From: Tropicimonas sp047971885
Lineage (GTDB): Bacteria; Pseudomonadota; Alphaproteobacteria; Rhodobacterales; Rhodobacteraceae
Assembly: GCF_047971885.1 (NCBI RefSeq)
Contig: NZ_JBKEAE010000179.1
Location: 1 to 9,341, forward strand
Direction of reading: 5' to 3'
DNA: 9,341 nt
Positions 7,109 to 9,341 of the stretch are shown in pieces. Under the pieces are notes generated by a model that worked only from the letters and a program-made list of their open reading frames with translations, had not been told where the DNA came from and ran no database searches. Every line of letters starts with the position of its first letter. The first letter of the stretch is position 1. The position numbers and the translations under genes are program-made.

Positions 7109-7159
7109 CCCCTGCCGACCCCTGTCGAAACGGCAGGTTTCGCTGCCGAGCCGCAGGGG
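7109..7159 (+). promoter_or_regulatory. Overlapping, mutually exclusive hairpins between ppx and TetR gene
   Basis: Right after the ppx stop, CCCCTGCCGA (7109-7118) is repeated as CCCCTGTCGA (7119-7128), a tandem 10-mer with one mismatch. CCTGCCG (7111-7117) can pair with CGGCAGG (7131-7137), a 7-bp stem followed by TTT. The same right arm, as CGGCAG (7131-7136), can instead pair with CTGCCG (7143-7148) over a 6-nt loop, enclosed by CCCCTG (7119-7124) with CAGGGG (7154-7159). The first fold could terminate ppx. The region could also hold the operator or leader of the TetR gene, which starts 31 bp later. Confidence 0.45.
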
Positions 7160-7190
7160 CTATGTTCCGCGCGACCGCAACGGAGTGACG

Positions 7191-7811
7191 ATGATGGGTG
7201 CGACAGCCGGCCGGATTCACAGGGGCCGCAAGTTTGACCAGGTCGTCGAAGGCGCGCGTGAGGTCTTTCTGCAGCAGGGTTTCGACGGCGCCAATGTCGA
7301 CGATATCGCGTGTTCTGCGGGCGTCTCGAAGGCGACACTCTACAACTATTTTCCCGACAAGCGGCTGCTTTTCGTCGAGGTGGCCACCCGGGAATGCCGC
7401 CGCCAGGCGGAAAACGTGCCATCGGTGATCGATTCCGCGCGGCCGCCGTCCGAGGTGCTGACGGAGACAGCCGAGCGGATGATGTGCCTGTTCCTGTCCA
7501 ATATCTGGCATGCCATGTTCCGCATCGCCGTGGTCGAGGCCGAGCGTTTCCCCGAGCTTGCGCGCAGCTTCTGGAACAACGGTCCAACCCGCTGGCACGA
7601 GACGCTTGTCGCCTATTTGCGGGCGGCGACGGAGCGCGGCGAGCTTGCCATCGAGGATTACGACCTTGCCGCCGATCAGTTCACCGAGCTTTGCAAGGCC
7701 GATCTTTATCCGCGCATGCAGATGGGGCTCGAACACAGCTTCACCCGCGCCGAACGCAGGCGCGTCGCCCGGGGCGCGGTGGAGATGTTCCTGACCCGCT
7801 ACGGTACCTGA
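7191..7811 (+). CDS. TetR/AcrR-family transcriptional regulator, AefR-like C-terminus
   Basis: A 206-residue DNA-binding repressor-type protein, the usual TetR length. The N-terminal domain has the standard three-helix layout. The helix-turn-helix falls at about residues 35-54 and contains NVDDIACSAGVSKATLYNYF, followed by PDKRLLFVEV. The C-terminal half (about 80-200), with long amphipathic helices and the stretch FRIAVVEAERFPELARSFW, resembles the AefR-like TetR C-terminal domain, whose ligands are mostly unknown. Candidate starts are GTG 7185, ATG 7191 and ATG 7194. GGAG at 7182-7185 favours one of the ATGs (5 or 8 nt). It follows ppx by 82 bp on the same strand, but the structured gap suggests its own expression and perhaps autoregulation. 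Its target is not evident: the next genes are convergent. Its stop codon abuts that of the NYN-LOTUS gene. Confidence 0.93.
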   Translation: MMGATAGRIHRGRKFDQVVEGAREVFLQQGFDGANVDDIACSAGVSKATLYNYFPDKRLLFVEVATRECRRQAENVPSVIDSARPPSEVLTETAERMMCLFLSNIWHAMFRIAVVEAERFPELARSFWNNGPTRWHETLVAYLRAATERGELAIEDYDLAADQFTELCKADLYPRMQMGLEHSFTRAERRRVARGAVEMFLTRYGT

Positions 7812-7814
7812 TCA
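7809..7814. other. Abutting stop codons of convergent genes (TGATCA)
   Basis: The TGA ending the TetR gene occupies 7809-7811 and the TGA ending the minus-strand NYN-LOTUS gene is the complement of 7812-7814. Together they form the palindrome TGATCA with no base between the genes, so no intergenic terminator can exist. Any transcript end must lie inside the opposite gene. Confidence 0.95.
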
Positions 7815-8531
7815 GTCGATCCGGCGCACCTGCAACTGGTTGCCGGGGCCGCGCCGGGTTTCGAAAATCCCGATGGCCTGCACCAGATCCGACAGCTTCT
7901 TCCTGCCGTAGGTGCGGGTGTCGAAATCGGGATTCGCCGCGACGACGAACTGACCGAGTTGCCCCATCGGAAACCAGTCGTCATCCTGATCCATCCCGTC
8001 CATCGCCCTGAGGATCAGATCGCGCGCCTCGTTCAGCGGCCTGGCCTTGCTTTCGGCTTTTTTCGGCGAGACCTTCTCGTCACCCGCAGCCGAACTGTCG
8101 ATGTTTTCCAGATAGATGAACCGTTTGCACGCCTTGCGGAAAGCCTCGGGCGTCTTGCGTTGGCCGATGCCGTAGACATCCAGCCCCTGTTCGCGGATCC
8201 GGCTGGCCAGCCGGGTGAAATCGCTGTCGGAGGAGACCAGCACGAACCCGTCGAAACGGCCGGTATGCAGCAGGTCCATCGCGTCGATCACCAGCGCGAT
8301 ATCGGAGGCGTTCTTGCCCACGGTATTGGCCGGCTGGTGGAACGGCACCAGACCGAATTCGGCCGCCACCTTGGACCAGCCCTTCATCTGGGAGGACGAG
8401 AAATCGCCATAGACCCGCCGGACCGATGCCTCTCCCAGTCCGGCGATTTCGTCGAAGATCGCCGGGGCGTATTGCGGCGAGGTATTGTCGGCGTCGATCA
8501 GGACGGCAAGCAGGGGGCGTTGGTCGGGCAT
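7812..8531 (-). CDS. NYN (PIN-like) domain protein with C-terminal LOTUS/OST-HTH domain
   Basis: A 239-residue cytosolic protein predicted to be an RNase of the LabA-like NYN group. The N-terminal NYN domain (about 5-145) carries acidic residues in the PIN-like pattern: D13 and D15 in VLIDADN, D77 in KNASD, D83 and D86 in VIDAMD, and D102 and D104 in SSDSDF. A charged linker (about 146-165) leads to a LOTUS/OST-HTH-like winged-helix domain (about 165-235) that probably binds RNA. Length and domain order match bacterial NYN-LOTUS proteins, whose physiological targets are largely unknown. The ATG at 8531 has GGAG (8537-8540) 5 nt upstream. It lies only 11 nt below the stop of the class III alcohol dehydrogenase gene, so the two are probably one transcript. 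Its end abuts the convergent TetR gene. Confidence 0.92.
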   Translation of the reverse strand: MPDQRPLLAVLIDADNTSPQYAPAIFDEIAGLGEASVRRVYGDFSSSQMKGWSKVAAEFGLVPFHQPANTVGKNASDIALVIDAMDLLHTGRFDGFVLVSSDSDFTRLASRIREQGLDVYGIGQRKTPEAFRKACKRFIYLENIDSSAAGDEKVSPKKAESKARPLNEARDLILRAMDGMDQDDDWFPMGQLGQFVVAANPDFDTRTYGRKKLSDLVQAIGIFETRRGPGNQLQVRRID

Positions 8532-8542
8532 GACGGCTCCGG

Positions 8543-9341
8543 TCAGTAGATTACGACGGAGCGGATCGATTCGCCCGCATGCATCAGGTCGAAACCCTTG
8601 TTGATGTCGTCCAGCGTCAGGGTGTGGGTGATCATCGGGTCGATCTCGATCTTGCCCTGCATGTACCAGTCGACGATTTTGGGCACATCGGTGCGCCCGC
8701 GCGCGCCGCCGAAAGCGGTGCCTTTCCAGACGCGGCCGGTGACGAGCTGGAACGGCCGGGTGGAGATCTCGGCGCCGGCGGCTGCGACGCCGATGATGAT
8801 CGATTCGCCCCAGCCCTTGTGGGCGGATTCCAGCGCAGTGCGCATCACGTTCACGTTGCCGGTGGCATCGAACGTGTAATCGGCACCGCCCCTGGTGAGG
8901 TTGACCAGATAGGGGACCAGATCGCCCTCCACCTCCGCCGGGTTGACGAAATCGGTCATCCCGAAACGTTCGGCCATCGCCTTCTTCGCCGGGTTGAGAT
9001 CGACGCCGACGATCTGGTCCGCGCCGGCAAGGCGCAACCCCTGAATCACGTTGAGCCCGATGCCACCCAGGCCGAAGACGATGGCGCGGCAGCCGATTTC
9101 CGCCCTGGCGGTGTTGATCACCGCGCCGATGCCGGTGGTGACACCACAGCCGATATAGCAGATCTTGTCGAACGGCGCGTCCTCGCGCACCTTTGCCAGC
9201 GCGATCTCCGGCAGGACGGTATGGTTGGAGAAGGTCGAGCAGCCCATGTAATGCAGGATCGGCGTGCCGTCGGGCATGGAGAAGCGGGAGGTACCGTCCG
9301 GCATCAGGCCCTGGCCCTGGGTGGTGCGGATCGACTGGCAG
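8543..9341 (-). CDS. frmA: S-(hydroxymethyl)glutathione dehydrogenase / class III alcohol dehydrogenase (5' end outside window)
   Basis: The cytosolic, zinc-dependent enzyme oxidises S-hydroxymethylglutathione, the adduct of formaldehyde with glutathione, to S-formylglutathione using NAD+. Only the last 265 residues are here. Family length is about 370-375, so roughly 110 N-terminal residues lie past the right edge. The visible part begins CQSIRTTQGQG, where the Cys corresponds to the last structural-zinc ligand. It continues MPDGTSRFS and STFSNHTVLPEIALAKV, both typical of class III. YIGCGVTTGIGAV carries the catalytic-zinc Cys. The NAD-binding loop is GLGGIG, followed by the GVDLNP strand end. 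An ATG at 9304 is internal, since the frame stays open to the edge and matches the family. The NYN-LOTUS gene follows 11 nt downstream. A frmB/fghA partner or GSH-formaldehyde pathway gene could lie outside the window. Confidence 0.95.
   Translation of the reverse strand, partial: CQSIRTTQGQGLMPDGTSRFSMPDGTPILHYMGCSTFSNHTVLPEIALAKVREDAPFDKICYIGCGVTTGIGAVINTARAEIGCRAIVFGLGGIGLNVIQGLRLAGADQIVGVDLNPAKKAMAERFGMTDFVNPAEVEGDLVPYLVNLTRGGADYTFDATGNVNVMRTALESAHKGWGESIIIGVAAAGAEISTRPFQLVTGRVWKGTAFGGARGRTDVPKIVDWYMQGKIEIDPMITHTLTLDDINKGFDLMHAGESIRSVVIY

Noticed and set aside
5521..7188. Plus-strand open frame of 555 codons overlapping ppx in another frame
   Set aside because: Almost entirely Arg/Gly/Ala with no domain; ppx in the adjacent frame has all the family motifs and a better ribosome binding site.
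1..9341. Defence system, prophage, integrative element or biosynthetic cluster
   Set aside because: No integrase, transposase, restriction, toxin-antitoxin or modular biosynthetic gene is present. The NYN-LOTUS protein is the only nuclease-like product and lacks partners suggesting a defence cassette.

Overview
The window is GC-rich chromosomal DNA. Protein family matches, strong GC bias at third codon positions, and GGAG-type ribosome binding sites suggest an alphaproteobacterium, most likely Rhodobacterales/Rhodobacteraceae-like. This taxonomic call is an inference from protein character, not from a marker gene. I see no IS element, phage gene, tRNA, rRNA, CRISPR array or toxin-antitoxin pair, and no gene looks foreign in base composition. 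It reads as ordinary chromosome backbone carrying housekeeping and catabolic genes.

Layout. Positions 1-251 have no convincing gene but hold three back-to-back GC-rich inverted repeats. Next come three minus-strand genes: coaD (CoA biosynthesis), an exported small cupin-like protein, and a two-CBS-domain protein. A 197-bp divergent region then leads to plus-strand mmsA (CoA-acylating methylmalonate-semialdehyde dehydrogenase). A 250-residue glycosyltransferase-like gene with no visible Shine-Dalgarno follows. It converges on a minus-strand AEC-family transporter, which is divergent from a plus-strand ppx/GppA-type phosphatase. After ppx comes a TetR/AcrR regulator with an AefR-like C-terminal half. 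Its stop codon touches the stop of a minus-strand NYN-LOTUS (predicted RNase) gene. That gene lies 11 nt downstream of a class III alcohol dehydrogenase (glutathione-dependent formaldehyde dehydrogenase), whose N-terminal third runs off the right edge.

How the genes relate. Most look like independent transcription units. The only tight same-strand coupling is the formaldehyde dehydrogenase with the NYN-LOTUS gene. CoaD and MmsA are linked only loosely, because MmsA consumes CoA to release propionyl-CoA or acetyl-CoA. I found no clear previously undescribed system. The most unusual items are the dehydrogenase/NYN-LOTUS pairing, the TGATCA junction where two convergent genes share a zero-length boundary, mutually exclusive hairpins between ppx and the TetR gene, and a repeated GTCAAC motif in the CBS/mmsA divergent region. 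No gene-free stretch exceeds 300 bases.
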